Shown here: one piece after another, positions 15,319 to 23,282 of the stretch
Layout of the letters: each line of letters starts with the position of its first letter
Position numbering within the stretch: position 1 is the stretch's first letter
Source of the DNA: a virus
Reading direction: 5' to 3' (one strand)
Length of the DNA: 64,000 nt
Virus record (IMG/VR): IMGVR_UViG_3300031707_000006
Location: 20,499 to 84,498 of that record
Made by a program: the position numbers and the translations under genes
The notes under the pieces: model-generated
What the model saw: only the letters and a program-made list of their open reading frames with translations
Databases searched by the model: none
Told to the model about the DNA's origin: nothing

Positions 15319-15609
15319 TTATATTTTTGATTGTGTTGGATTTAAATATTCTTTTATTTTATTTGTTGTAAATTCTTTGAAAGTTTCTAGATATACATCT
15401 TGATCTGCCTCATTTGACAATTCACGTAACAATTTTAGATATCTTTTATATTGACTCTCCACTTCTGCTAACTGTTGAGCATGAATAATATTTGAGAACT
15501 TATGGTCATTCACCAGATGTTCTGGGATCTCTGCCATCGTTTCCACAACTTCCAATGAATTGAAAGGTGATAACTGAAATACTCGCCTGGTTACTACTGT
15601 TTTATACAT
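15319..15609 (-). CDS. hypothetical protein (96 aa)
   Basis: First gene after the promoter at 15633-15661. The ATG at 15609 is 7 bases from AAGGAG, while the upstream ATG at 15615 is only 1 base away, so 15609 is the likely start. The protein is mostly helical and charged (QYKRYLKLLRELSNEADQD). Function unknown; its place just before the SSB suggests replication. Confidence 0.55.
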   Translation of the reverse strand: MYKTVVTRRVFQLSPFNSLEVVETMAEIPEHLVNDHKFSNIIHAQQLAEVESQYKRYLKLLRELSNEADQDVYLETFKEFTTNKIKEYLNPTQSKI

Positions 15610-15632
15610 CCTCATACTCCTTTATTATAAAT

Positions 15633-15661
15633 ATTGTACCACATATCTCTTACCTTGTCAA
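15633..15661 (-). promoter_or_regulatory. sigma-70-type promoter
   Basis: TTGACA (15656-15661) and TACAAT (15633-15638) are spaced by 17 bases on the minus strand. The start would lie near 15626, about 16 bases before the AUG of the gene at 15609. The -35 box overlaps the 3' end of the gene at 15658-15924. It should give an extra transcript for SSB, helicase and everything to the left. Confidence 0.8.
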
Positions 15662-15924
15662 GAACTAATTGTCGTCAAAATTGCCCGGATAGCCCGGATG
15701 CCAATGATATCCCCAAAATTAATTTCATCTCTGTCATTTAGAATATCCTCAAAATAATCCATTGTTACTGCGTCTAAATCAAAATCAGGGATATTCTCGA
15801 TCATCCACTCTACATATTCGGGATCGGCATCAATGATCTGTTGTAGAGTTTCACCTTGATGTTTACCGAAGGTTAACCTATCCCTCAGATTGTATACTTT
15901 TATTTTCTTTTGTAAGAATGGCAT
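15658..15924 (-). CDS. exodeoxyribonuclease X C-terminal-like protein (88 aa)
   Basis: An 88-residue protein. LTFGKHQGETLQQIIDADPE followed by YVEWMIENI matches the small domain found at the C-terminus of ExoX and as DUF3820-like stand-alone proteins (FGKHKG pattern). It may bind DNA and assist a nuclease or recombinase. It overlaps the RecA-like gene by 47 bases and its last codons carry the -35 box of the next promoter. Confidence 0.65.
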   Translation of the reverse strand: MPFLQKKIKVYNLRDRLTFGKHQGETLQQIIDADPEYVEWMIENIPDFDLDAVTMDYFEDILNDRDEINFGDIIGIRAIRAILTTISS

Positions 15925-16936
15925 AGCATGTGCTCTTAATCCTTTCTAATACTTCTGGAGTTTGTTTAAGATACTCCATTGTTTTTACAAATCCTTGGCC
16001 CAATCTTTCTTCTCCAAAATAATACCACGCACCGTGTAAACTTAGTATCCCTAAATCCTCTGAGAACCGTATAAAATCCCTTAATCTATCTATGCCTTTT
16101 CCAAATAGAATTGGAATCTGATAACTTCTAAATGGAGGAGCTAATTTATTTTTCATGATAGTAAATTTACACATAATCCCAATTGCTTCTTTATCTAACA
16201 TGAGCATATTTTTTTCCCCTGTTAATGCTTTAGTTTGGATTTCAACAGAAGAAAAATGTTTTATCGCATTGCCTCCAGTAGTTGTAACCATAGGTATATA
16301 CGAACCAATTACTGCCCTTGCCTGCCCAATAAAAATCATTGCTACTTCATTTCTCAAAATAGAGAATTGATTCCTTCTAAAAAATTTGGCTAATAACCTT
16401 GATTGTTGAGTCATTGTGGATTCAATTAATTCCTTTTCCAATTCCTCATCGGGAGATCCAGCACTAACTGAATCTATTACAACTACTCCTACCTCTTTAG
16501 AACGTACAGCATCCTCACATAACGTCATACAATCCTCAAATGATTCTGGTTTTAATATCTTTAACCAATTACCTCCTATATGTAAAGTATAATATAAAAC
16601 ATTACCACTAATTAGATAATCATAACCTTTAAAATATTCATCTACTAAGCCCTGTTCAAGTCCGGCCTCTGAATCAATATAAACAGCATTCAAATGATAT
16701 GTAAGAACTGCATTCTTAACTATCTCCAAAGCCAAATGTGATTTTCCTGATCCGGCAACTCCCCAGATAAAGGTTGTTTTTCCTCTAGGAATACCCCCAA
16801 TACCCAAAGATACATCTAAAGATAAAGCACCTGTTTCTATAACTTTTAAGGTCTTTAATCTTTCTTCTTCTTCCTCAGATAAATCGTATAATTTTTTATA
16901 TTTTTCTTCTAATAGTTCTTCAAAAGTTTCTACCAT
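15878..16936 (-). CDS. RecA/UvsX-like recombinase
   Basis: A 352-residue ATPase of the RecA family. Walker A is GVAGSGKS (59-66), Walker B VVVIDS (151-156), and TTTGGNAIKHFSS (about 228-240) matches the RecA L2/G-rich region. It forms filaments on single-stranded DNA for strand exchange and recombination-dependent replication. The ATG has AAGGG 8 bases upstream. The neighbours polymerase, SSB and resolvase complete a recombination set. Confidence 0.88.
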   Translation of the reverse strand: MVETFEELLEEKYKKLYDLSEEEEERLKTLKVIETGALSLDVSLGIGGIPRGKTTFIWGVAGSGKSHLALEIVKNAVLTYHLNAVYIDSEAGLEQGLVDEYFKGYDYLISGNVLYYTLHIGGNWLKILKPESFEDCMTLCEDAVRSKEVGVVVIDSVSAGSPDEELEKELIESTMTQQSRLLAKFFRRNQFSILRNEVAMIFIGQARAVIGSYIPMVTTTGGNAIKHFSSVEIQTKALTGEKNMLMLDKEAIGIMCKFTIMKNKLAPPFRSYQIPILFGKGIDRLRDFIRFSEDLGILSLHGAWYYFGEERLGQGFVKTMEYLKQTPEVLERIKSTCYAILTKENKSIQSEG

Positions 16937-17137
16937 TTATTCTTCCCTTTTCTTAGAAAAATTACTTATAAATAGATCTAATCCTTTTTCTAGCGCGTCA
17001 TCTTCCAAATAAAAGATATCTGCATTCCCTAAATTAACAAGGACAAAGAGGACTTGGCCCAATCTCCAATCAGGAAAAATAGACCATATTGCCTCTAATT
17101 TAGTTATTATCCGCGTAATTCTAGTTATATCTCTCAT
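16937..17137 (-). CDS. small conserved-type phage protein (66 aa)
   Basis: A 66-residue protein with the pattern IWSIFPDWRLGQVLFVLVN then DIFYLEDDAL, which I recall from a family of short phage and bacterial proteins (PDxRLGQL...DxFYxED) without known function. The frame extends to 17158, but the ATG at 17137 has TTGGAG 8 bases upstream and does not overlap the polymerase gene, so it is chosen. Confidence 0.6.
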   Translation of the reverse strand: MRDITRITRIITKLEAIWSIFPDWRLGQVLFVLVNLGNADIFYLEDDALEKGLDLFISNFSKKREE

Positions 17138-17138
17138 T

Positions 17139-19991
17139 TTATTTGCTCCAATAATCATTTACTGTAATCTCTACAGCAGCAGGAATTACTTTTAGATATA
17201 TTCTTTCTGCTGTTAACATAGTTTCTTCTACAAACTTTATTGCAGCATTTACGATTTCATCTTTTACCTCTATTACAACTTCATCGTGTACTTGCATAAG
17301 AATATGAAAATCTTTATATTCAAAAGGATTATTATAAAATAGATTACACATTGCATCTTTAATAATATCCGCCGCACTCCCTTGTATGAGCATATTGTAA
17401 CCCTCTCTCATACTTGCCGCATTTTCTTTTTCAGCTTCTTCCATATTTTTGTAGATTCTTCGATGATCAAAATATCTTTTTCTACCTAATAAAGTTTTAG
17501 TATGCCCTTTACTTAATACTGCCTCACCAAAAGATTTTCTAAATGCAACCATTGTTGGATATCCCGTATTAATTGCAATAAGAACATCTTCTGCGACATC
17601 TTGAGAAATATGTAATTTCTTAGAAAGTCCCCAAGCACTGCTTCCAAATAAAGAAGCAAAGTTGATATTTTTGGCATCATCTCTTTGTTCCTTTATAACT
17701 TCATCAAGGGTACAATGATTAACCAAAGCAGCAGTAGAGGTATGCATATCCTTACCTTCCTGATATGCTTTAATAATCAATTCATCTTCTGTTATTTCTC
17801 CCACCAATCTATACTCTTCTTGATTATAATCTGCACGTAAAAGTTTATATCCAGGTCTCGCTATAAATGTTGCACGATATTCTGCCAATTTAGGTATGTT
17901 TTGTAAATTTATTGAGTCACTATTTCCAGTGATAGCCACAATATGTCCTTGTTTCATAACCCAAGTTCCACATTCTGTTGTTGGACACCAAACATCCATT
18001 TCTTTTTCTGGAGCCCAATTACAATTTCGATTCGCATATAATTCATCAGAACAAGTAAGATGATAATAAATAAAGGGTTTCCCTGATTTTAATTTTCTTT
18101 TACTAAAACTATATGGCTTCGCTAAGGCTAAAGAAAGTAATTCAAAGTACTCACAGGATTGTTTCTTTTGGGTTTCCAAACTTCCAAATCCAATATATTT
18201 CTTTAATTCTCTCCGATAAGATCCATCTCCCTCAATCATAGATAAGTACATTATTTCCCAGCATTCCTCTGATAAACTCATGATAATTTTACTTGGGGGA
18301 TGTGTAAGAAACGTTTGATAGATTGGCTCAAATATTTCAGAACTAATATGAAAAGCACTCACATAATGTGAATCGTATTCATATTGTTTATATCTATTTA
18401 GCGTATAAGATACATTATTTTCATCTAACCAACCTTTTAATAATTGAATACTCCTCCCTTTTACAAGGGAAATTCCTAATCCATGATTTTTCTTTCCGGT
18501 TAAAAATCCATCGGATAAGTACCAGCCAAGTAACAATGCTTGTGTTTTATCTAAAAGAGACGTTTTACAATCCTGCAATTTAACGTTTGGCATTAAAACT
18601 GTGTCATATTTTCTTGGAATACTATTTGCATTACTAAATCCAATTATCTTTGAATCCTTAGTAATCCATTTATGATTGGCTGTACATAAAATTCCTTTTT
18701 GATATTTAGAATCATGACCTTTGTTAACTACTAATCTTCCAACAAGGTCTTTTCCAATCGTTATATCATCTATAGTTGTAATTTTATATTGATATTTTTG
18801 TAAATCAAAACCAATAACTTGATCCCCAATATTTACCTCATTATATTTTTTCCAACCATTCAACGTGAGTATTTCTGAATCCAAAGGTACACAACTGTAT
18901 CTCCCAGAAGTTGCCCCAAGTTGATTAAATTTAGAATGTATTCTACCTGTAGTTGGGTGTATATTTTCAAACCAACTTACACCATAAGTAGATACTCTTT
19001 TAGCGCGATTTCTATATTCTAATATTAAATCTATAAGAGGTTCTCCAGCAAATAATACTAATGTATCTTCATTCGTATCTTCTACAGGAATATTAAATAG
19101 ATTTAATGCATTCTTCATATGTACATGAGAACCAGGATTTAATCTTTCATAAATCCAAGAAGTAAGTGCATAAGTTGAATCTACTTGTTCGAGATATTTC
19201 TTATCTCTGACCAATTTTACTTTAATTCCTAATGTTTCAGATAACTCTATAGAACTATTGAACTTAGTTGTATCTATATTATTAAGTATATAATCTTTTA
19301 TTTTTTTATGGAATAAATCTCTTTCAACTTCTGCTAATTTAGCAAGATTCTCCCATGCAACTTTATCTAATAAGATGCCCTCTAATTCCATCATTACGGT
19401 AACTGGAGTTAATCTATTCTCAAGATTAAATACATCTAGTTGTTTTTGTTCTATTAACTTTACTAAAAGAATATCTTTTAATCTCTTAAGATACATTACA
19501 TCCTCGGTAGAGTATACTAACATATCTTCAGTGATTTGTCCAAATGGATCTTCATAGAATTTTTTTCTTACTGTTTTATCTAATTGTATTCCTAGATATT
19601 TTAAGCAAATATCGTCTAAAGATGGATATCTGGATAAGGCTAGACCATTTGTAACCATTACTTCAGCAGATTGTAAATCTATTAAATCTGTAAAGAGTAG
19701 ATTATATTTAGATTTAATGAATTTTAGGTCAAACTTTAGATTAAATCCAACAAGGATTGAATCACTTTCTTGTAATAAAGAACAAATATAAATAATATTC
19801 TTATCTCCTAAGAGTTGAGCATCAAATAAGAATATTTTATTATCTATCTCTACTTGAATTAATCTAATAAAATTCAGATAAGGATCTAATCCACTTGTTT
19901 CTATATCAAATCCTATTACAGTATCTTTTCTATTAATAAGAGACTTTTGAAAAGATGATAATTCACTTAAAGAAGCGATATAAGAATACAT
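17139..19991 (-). CDS. DNA polymerase I-like (family A) interrupted by an intein
   Basis: A 950-residue frame; without the intein (367-690) the polymerase has 626 residues. The N-terminal 3'-5' exonuclease has FDIETSG (28-34), NLKFDLKF (84-91) and YSTEDVMYL (160-168). The polymerase part has SGRYS|SDSINLQNIP at the intein junction, motif A DYNQEEYRLV (721-730), motif B NINFASLFGSSAWG (775-788) and motif C VHDEVV (901-906). There is no 5' nuclease domain. It copies the phage genome with proofreading. The stop is close to the next gene and the gene lies at the head of the replication block. Confidence 0.95.
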   Translation of the reverse strand: MYSYIASLSELSSFQKSLINRKDTVIGFDIETSGLDPYLNFIRLIQVEIDNKIFLFDAQLLGDKNIIYICSLLQESDSILVGFNLKFDLKFIKSKYNLLFTDLIDLQSAEVMVTNGLALSRYPSLDDICLKYLGIQLDKTVRKKFYEDPFGQITEDMLVYSTEDVMYLKRLKDILLVKLIEQKQLDVFNLENRLTPVTVMMELEGILLDKVAWENLAKLAEVERDLFHKKIKDYILNNIDTTKFNSSIELSETLGIKVKLVRDKKYLEQVDSTYALTSWIYERLNPGSHVHMKNALNLFNIPVEDTNEDTLVLFAGEPLIDLILEYRNRAKRVSTYGVSWFENIHPTTGRIHSKFNQLGATSGRYSCVPLDSEILTLNGWKKYNEVNIGDQVIGFDLQKYQYKITTIDDITIGKDLVGRLVVNKGHDSKYQKGILCTANHKWITKDSKIIGFSNANSIPRKYDTVLMPNVKLQDCKTSLLDKTQALLLGWYLSDGFLTGKKNHGLGISLVKGRSIQLLKGWLDENNVSYTLNRYKQYEYDSHYVSAFHISSEIFEPIYQTFLTHPPSKIIMSLSEECWEIMYLSMIEGDGSYRRELKKYIGFGSLETQKKQSCEYFELLSLALAKPYSFSKRKLKSGKPFIYYHLTCSDELYANRNCNWAPEKEMDVWCPTTECGTWVMKQGHIVAITGNSDSINLQNIPKLAEYRATFIARPGYKLLRADYNQEEYRLVGEITEDELIIKAYQEGKDMHTSTAALVNHCTLDEVIKEQRDDAKNINFASLFGSSAWGLSKKLHISQDVAEDVLIAINTGYPTMVAFRKSFGEAVLSKGHTKTLLGRKRYFDHRRIYKNMEEAEKENAASMREGYNMLIQGSAADIIKDAMCNLFYNNPFEYKDFHILMQVHDEVVIEVKDEIVNAAIKFVEETMLTAERIYLKVIPAAVEITVNDYWSK
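17922..18893 (-). mobile_element. Intein with LAGLIDADG endonuclease in the polymerase gene
   Basis: A 324-residue intein, residues 367-690 of the frame. It starts with Cys in block A (CVPLDSEILTLNGWKKYNEV), has TANH (437-440) in block B, endonuclease helices LLGWYLSDG (487-495) and LSMIEGDG (583-590), and ends GHIVAITGN followed by Ser. As in the methyltransferase intein, the penultimate His is replaced by Gly. The point of insertion lies within the conserved TGR-S-S-x-NLQNIP element that contacts template and primer. Confidence 0.93.
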
Positions 19992-19992
19992 A

Positions 19993-20247
19993 TCAGTCTA
20001 CTGTAAAATTAATTATATCGTTTTCATGCTTTAAGCAATGCATCTTCTCATAAGCATTAGCAAATGCCATATAATAGCCTGCCTGTTCACTCCACACATC
20101 TCCTGGTAAACATCTTGCAATTCCTTTAACACCATTAGGTAGGATAACGATTGTAACAGGTTTTGACCAAATTACATTTACCAATCCAATTCCTCGAACA
20201 GGGAATTGATGATGCTTGCACGATTTTTCCTTAACCTTTTTATTCAT
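19993..20247 (-). CDS. hypothetical protein (84 aa)
   Basis: First gene after the 160-base leader from the promoter at 20413-20441 and immediately before the polymerase (1 base apart). 84 residues, with CKHHQF and MHCLKH segments that could bind metal. No family recognised. Confidence 0.5.
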   Translation of the reverse strand: MNKKVKEKSCKHHQFPVRGIGLVNVIWSKPVTIVILPNGVKGIARCLPGDVWSEQAGYYMAFANAYEKMHCLKHENDIINFTVD

Positions 20248-20406
20248 TTTATTTTTCCTTTCAAATTATTTCTTCTTGCTCAGTTCTATCTTTTGAATAC
20301 TGGAGAAGCACTGAATAAGTTACATTTATTACTTATAAACTTTAATGGTTTATTTCCTCTTGCTCCCCGTCTTGGCTTCGCAAGTATAACTCTAGTTTAT
20401 TCAATT
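20248..20406 (-). other. long untranslated leader of the polymerase operon
   Basis: About 160 bases between the predicted transcript start (near 20406) and the ATG at 20247. No convincing gene is found in either direction. Hairpins are visible on the minus strand: CTTGC/GCAAG (20380-20384 with 20359-20363) and ATAAGT/ACTTAT (20331-20336 with 20315-20320). The AAGGA ribosome site is near the end. Such a leader could hold post-transcriptional control. Confidence 0.45.
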
Positions 20407-20412
20407 ATGAGT

Positions 20413-20441
20413 AGTATAGCATAATTTTGAGGGGCTGTCAA
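20413..20441 (-). promoter_or_regulatory. sigma-70-type promoter for the polymerase operon
   Basis: TTGACA (20436-20441) and TATACT (20413-20418) with 17 bases between them, minus strand. The -35 box overlaps the stop codon of the 37-residue gene at 20438-20551, so that gene is read from a promoter further upstream. Confidence 0.8.
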
Positions 20442-20551
20442 GAGGCAATTTTCTCTAAACACCATTCACGAACACCCTCATAGGTAACTTTATCATCCAA
20501 TTCTATCTTTGCCTCTACTTCAAAATTAATTGTGAATCTCCGTTTAGCCAT
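20438..20551 (-). CDS. first minus-strand early gene, 37 aa
   Basis: A short gene encoding MAKRRFTINFEVEAKIELDD plus 17 residues. AAGGAG lies 6 bases before the ATG, within the left arm of the inverted repeat at 20552-20684. It is the first gene from the minus-strand promoter at 20647-20674, so it may be an immediate-early protein. No family can be assigned, and its mostly charged strands resemble small regulators or inhibitors. Confidence 0.65.
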   Translation of the reverse strand: MAKRRFTINFEVEAKIELDDKVTYEGVREWCLEKIAS

Positions 20552-20561
20552 ATTTTGCTCC

Positions 20562-20590
20562 TTGACAATCTTAGACTTTTAGGGTAAAAT
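20562..20590 (+). promoter_or_regulatory. promoter for the plus-strand genes
   Basis: TTGACA (20562-20567) and TAAAAT (20585-20590) with a 17-base spacer. Transcripts would begin near 20597 and enter the gene at 20683. It mirrors the minus-strand promoter. Confidence 0.75.
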
Positions 20591-20646
20591 ACACACTAAT
20601 TCACCTATGAGAGGCAAATTTTTTTGTGTATCTCATTCTGAATTAC

Positions 20647-20674
20647 ATGATACCCTAAATTTGTAGTTTGTCAA
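20647..20674 (-). promoter_or_regulatory. promoter for the minus-strand genes
   Basis: TTGACA (complement of 20669-20674) and TATCAT (complement of 20647-20652) with a 16-base spacer. Transcripts would begin near 20640 and run left into the 37-residue gene. The two facing transcripts share about 44 complementary bases at their 5' ends. Confidence 0.75.
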
Positions 20675-20682
20675 GGAGCAAA

Positions 20683-20922
20683 ATGCCAATCCGTCATGAT
20701 TTCAATTTCTGGGAGTGTAAATATTGCCACAAAGATTACAAGTTAGAACTCATGGCTTTAGGTTGCGAGCAAAGCCACGAGATTATATACCTCCCTATCC
20801 GTAAAGATGATCTTCAAAGGTTAATCCAATTCATCTACATGAAGGACGAGCGATTACTTACACCTACGTTATTAGAGACCCTTATGCCATATTCCCAGAA
20901 CATGCGGGGAGGGAATGCATGA
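20683..20922 (+). CDS. small zinc-finger protein (79 aa), first plus-strand gene
   Basis: 79 residues, starting MPIRHDFNFWECKYCHKDYK. CKYC followed by ALGCEQSHE gives a C2-CH zinc-finger pattern often seen in short phage proteins. The frame is open from a TTG at 20668, but the ATG at 20683 is 4 bases behind AAGGAG and is the true start. It is the first gene downstream of the plus-strand promoter, so a regulatory role is reasonable. Confidence 0.65.
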   Translation: MPIRHDFNFWECKYCHKDYKLELMALGCEQSHEIIYLPIRKDDLQRLIQFIYMKDERLLTPTLLETLMPYSQNMRGGNA

Positions 20923-21143
20923 TCTGTATCTTCTGTGATAAAGAAGTATTAGATGATATATTTACTCTGGGAATTGATATCCCCTATATTAACTTAAAAG
21001 TGCATAAATATTGCTGGAAAATGCATAAAAATACTAATTATCTACAACAAAATGCAGAAGTGTGCTATAATAGGATCGTAAAGATTATTGAGGAAAGAGA
21101 TAATGGATCAACCAGAAAAGAAAAAAAGAAAACCACGAACTAA
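20919..21143 (+). CDS. small Cys-rich protein (74 aa)
   Basis: A 74-residue protein with CIFC at residues 3-6 and VHKYC further on, probably a small zinc-binding fold, and a basic C-terminus. It starts with an ATGA overlap with the gene before and overlaps the next gene by 41 bases. Unknown function. Confidence 0.6.
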   Translation: MICIFCDKEVLDDIFTLGIDIPYINLKVHKYCWKMHKNTNYLQQNAEVCYNRIVKIIEERDNGSTRKEKKKTTN

Positions 21144-21822
21144 AACCGTATTGTCGTCTAAAAATCAGATGCGGAATCTGAGTCAATTTAAGGAATTATC
21201 AAATGATGAATTTGATGAGATGTTTGCTAAGAGGCTTTTTGGAATCGAAAAGGCTCAAATTTTTGAACAAAGGATTGAAAAGAAACTAGCCGATTTTGCT
21301 GAAGATTATGACGTTTCTGATATGAAAATTAATGACAAATATCTTCTAAGAGCATTAGCACAGGCAGTAGTTTCTCTAGAAGATTATGAAAATTTTGTTT
21401 TTAATATTCGTGCAGAAGGTATTGGTACAGAGAATATCTTTCTAATTGAAAAAATTCAAAAGGTTATGACCGATCTTAGAAGAGATGTTTCTACGATGCA
21501 GGATGATCTTAAAATTACCAGGAAGATTAGAAAAGGAGACTCAGAAACATCAGTTATTAATTATATTGAAACTTTAAAAGAAAAAGCAAAAAAGTTTTAT
21601 GAATCTAGAATGATGATAGTTACCTGTCCTAAATGTAATAAGTGGATCTTTTCTGGTTGGTTTTTATTTCCACATGAAAAACAAAATAAAATTATTTTAC
21701 AGTGTGATGGTGATATGGGAGATGGGACAAAATGTGGAGAAGTTATAAGATTAACTTCTACAGAGTTATTGGAAAAACGTGGGTATAGTGATCCAGAAAT
21801 TTTTCCTGAGTCACTTATCTAG
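21103..21822 (+). CDS. hypothetical protein with C-terminal zinc ribbon; possible small terminase subunit
   Basis: A 239-residue protein. The basic, Lys-rich N-terminus (MDQPEKKKRKPRTKTVLSSK) is followed by a long helical region and a zinc ribbon, CPKCNKWIFSGW ... CDGDMGDGTKCGE. The gene order (upstream of the large terminase, though 11 kb away) and the helical central oligomer-like part suggest TerS, but no clear family signature was seen. The TTG at 21088 was not used because ATG 21103 has GAGG 9 bases before it. Confidence 0.45.
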   Translation: MDQPEKKKRKPRTKTVLSSKNQMRNLSQFKELSNDEFDEMFAKRLFGIEKAQIFEQRIEKKLADFAEDYDVSDMKINDKYLLRALAQAVVSLEDYENFVFNIRAEGIGTENIFLIEKIQKVMTDLRRDVSTMQDDLKITRKIRKGDSETSVINYIETLKEKAKKFYESRMMIVTCPKCNKWIFSGWFLFPHEKQNKIILQCDGDMGDGTKCGEVIRLTSTELLEKRGYSDPEIFPESLI

Positions 21823-21834
21823 TTATGGAGAAAT

Positions 21835-22518
21835 ATGTATAAAGGATTTAATATTACAGTTGGAATTCCTGTTTATAACAATTATCGGGGATTAAGGAAA
21901 TGTATTATTTCTGCCGAAATGGGAGAGGTAAAGCCTGATCTTTATTTTATATTTGATAATGGTGGTTTATATAATAATATTTTATTTAAAGATGAAATGG
22001 ATGTTAGTAAGATCCGGTTATATAGACCTGGGTATAATCAAGGTGTCGCAAAGGCATGGAATCTTATTATTAGAAATACAACAGATATAAGAATTATCTG
22101 TAATGATGATATTGAATTTCATACGGATACTGTAAAAGTGTTTGTAGATAATTTTGATGAAAACAAGATAACATTCCCGGATGAAAAGAGAGATAATCTT
22201 TTTTCTTGTTTTAGTATACCAACAAAATTATTTAATGCAATTGGTGAGTTTGATGAATCGCTGAGTCCTAACTATGGATATTTTGAGGACAACGATTATT
22301 ATCGTAGAGTAATTCTTTATGGACAAGAATTTGGTTTCCAATCTATTCCTACTGGATATGAACACATTGGTAGTACTACATTGAAAAATTATAGTCCAGG
22401 TGAATTATCTTTACACCATAAAAAGTTTGAATTAGCAAAAGCCAATTACATAAAAAAATGGGGAAATCTCCCACATCAAGAAACTTTTACAATTCCTTAT
22501 AACGGTGTGAAACAATGA
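21835..22518 (+). CDS. glycosyltransferase family 2 (GT-A fold)
   Basis: A 227-residue protein with the N-terminal NITVGIPVYNNYRGLRKCI strand-helix start of GT2 enzymes, IICNDDIEF (DxD-like metal site) and a FEDNDYYRRV acceptor-side motif. No membrane span, so it is soluble and likely acts in the host cytoplasm on a sugar nucleotide. It is first in an 11-kb sugar island and overlaps the next gene by 4 bases. Confidence 0.85.
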   Translation: MYKGFNITVGIPVYNNYRGLRKCIISAEMGEVKPDLYFIFDNGGLYNNILFKDEMDVSKIRLYRPGYNQGVAKAWNLIIRNTTDIRIICNDDIEFHTDTVKVFVDNFDENKITFPDEKRDNLFSCFSIPTKLFNAIGEFDESLSPNYGYFEDNDYYRRVILYGQEFGFQSIPTGYEHIGSTTLKNYSPGELSLHHKKFELAKANYIKKWGNLPHQETFTIPYNGVKQ

Positions 22519-23282
22519 TAACATATCTGCAACTGAATAACAGAAGTGTAGCAGGCCGCTTGGGAAACAATTTATTTGAGATCGCAAGTACGATAGGAAT
22601 CGCAGATTCTTTAAATATTCCTTTTTACTTTCCTACTTGGCCGTACAGCAGGTATTTTAAACATGAGTTACCTCAAAAAAGTTATGATGAACTTTCTTCT
22701 TATAAACTAAAAATATTTACTGAGAAACAATTCAATTATGATTTTATTTCTTTAGATGTTCGCCATTCTTGGAGTCTCTGTGGGTATCTACAATCCTGGA
22801 AATATTTTGTAAATTCATTTGATAAAATTAAATATTATTTTGAACCTAATTTTGAAACAAATGATAATTCAAAAGACCTAGTTTCAGTGCATGTGAGGAG
22901 AGGCGATTATCTCGATCGTAAAGGATTCCATACTTGTTTAACTGAAACAAATTATTATCAGAAAGCAATGGCCCTATTTCCTGATGATAAATTCCTAATC
23001 TTCTCTGATGATATTCACTGGTGTATGCAAAGTGATTTATTTGATAATGATCGATGTATCTATAAAATGAATGAGACATCTGATACTGCAACTCCCGCAC
23101 CCTTTGATTTATTACACATGGTTTATATGGCAAAATGTAAACATCATATTATCGCCAATTCTAGTTATTCCTGGTGGGGTTCTTTTCTTGGAAATTCAAA
23201 TAGTATAACTATTGCTCCTAGACAATGGTGGGTTAATAATAATTCCAGCGATATTTACTTACCACATTGGATTCAAATATGA
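22515..23282 (+). CDS. glycosyltransferase family 11-like (alpha-1,2-fucosyltransferase type)
   Basis: A 255-residue protein. GRLGNNLFEIA (14-24), HVRRGDY (126-132) and NSSYSWWGSFLG fit the GDP-fucose-binding motifs of GT11. A fucosyl or related 6-deoxysugar donor is expected. It overlaps its neighbours by 4 bases on each side, so the three genes are translated together. Confidence 0.85.
   Translation: MITYLQLNNRSVAGRLGNNLFEIASTIGIADSLNIPFYFPTWPYSRYFKHELPQKSYDELSSYKLKIFTEKQFNYDFISLDVRHSWSLCGYLQSWKYFVNSFDKIKYYFEPNFETNDNSKDLVSVHVRRGDYLDRKGFHTCLTETNYYQKAMALFPDDKFLIFSDDIHWCMQSDLFDNDRCIYKMNETSDTATPAPFDLLHMVYMAKCKHHIIANSSYSWWGSFLGNSNSITIAPRQWWVNNNSSDIYLPHWIQI

Larger units (their letters stand above)
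20552..20684. repeat. inverted duplication carrying two facing promoters
   Basis: ATTTTGCTCCTTGACAA at 20552-20568 is repeated without mismatch in inverted orientation at 20668-20684. Inner blocks are also mirrored: TTTAGGGTA (20578-20586 and 20651-20659), TAATTCA (20597-20603 / 20639-20645) and ATGAGA (20607-20612 / 20631-20636). Each outer arm includes the -35 TTGACA of one promoter and, read the other way, the AAGGAG ribosome site of the opposite gene. The whole region looks like one operator/promoter copied in inverse. Confidence 0.85.

Noticed and set aside
20206-20424. Plus-strand open frame in the polymerase leader
   Set aside because: It begins inside the 84-residue gene on the other strand, has no ribosome site, would run against the promoter at 20413-20441 and its product looks like random hydrophobic sequence.
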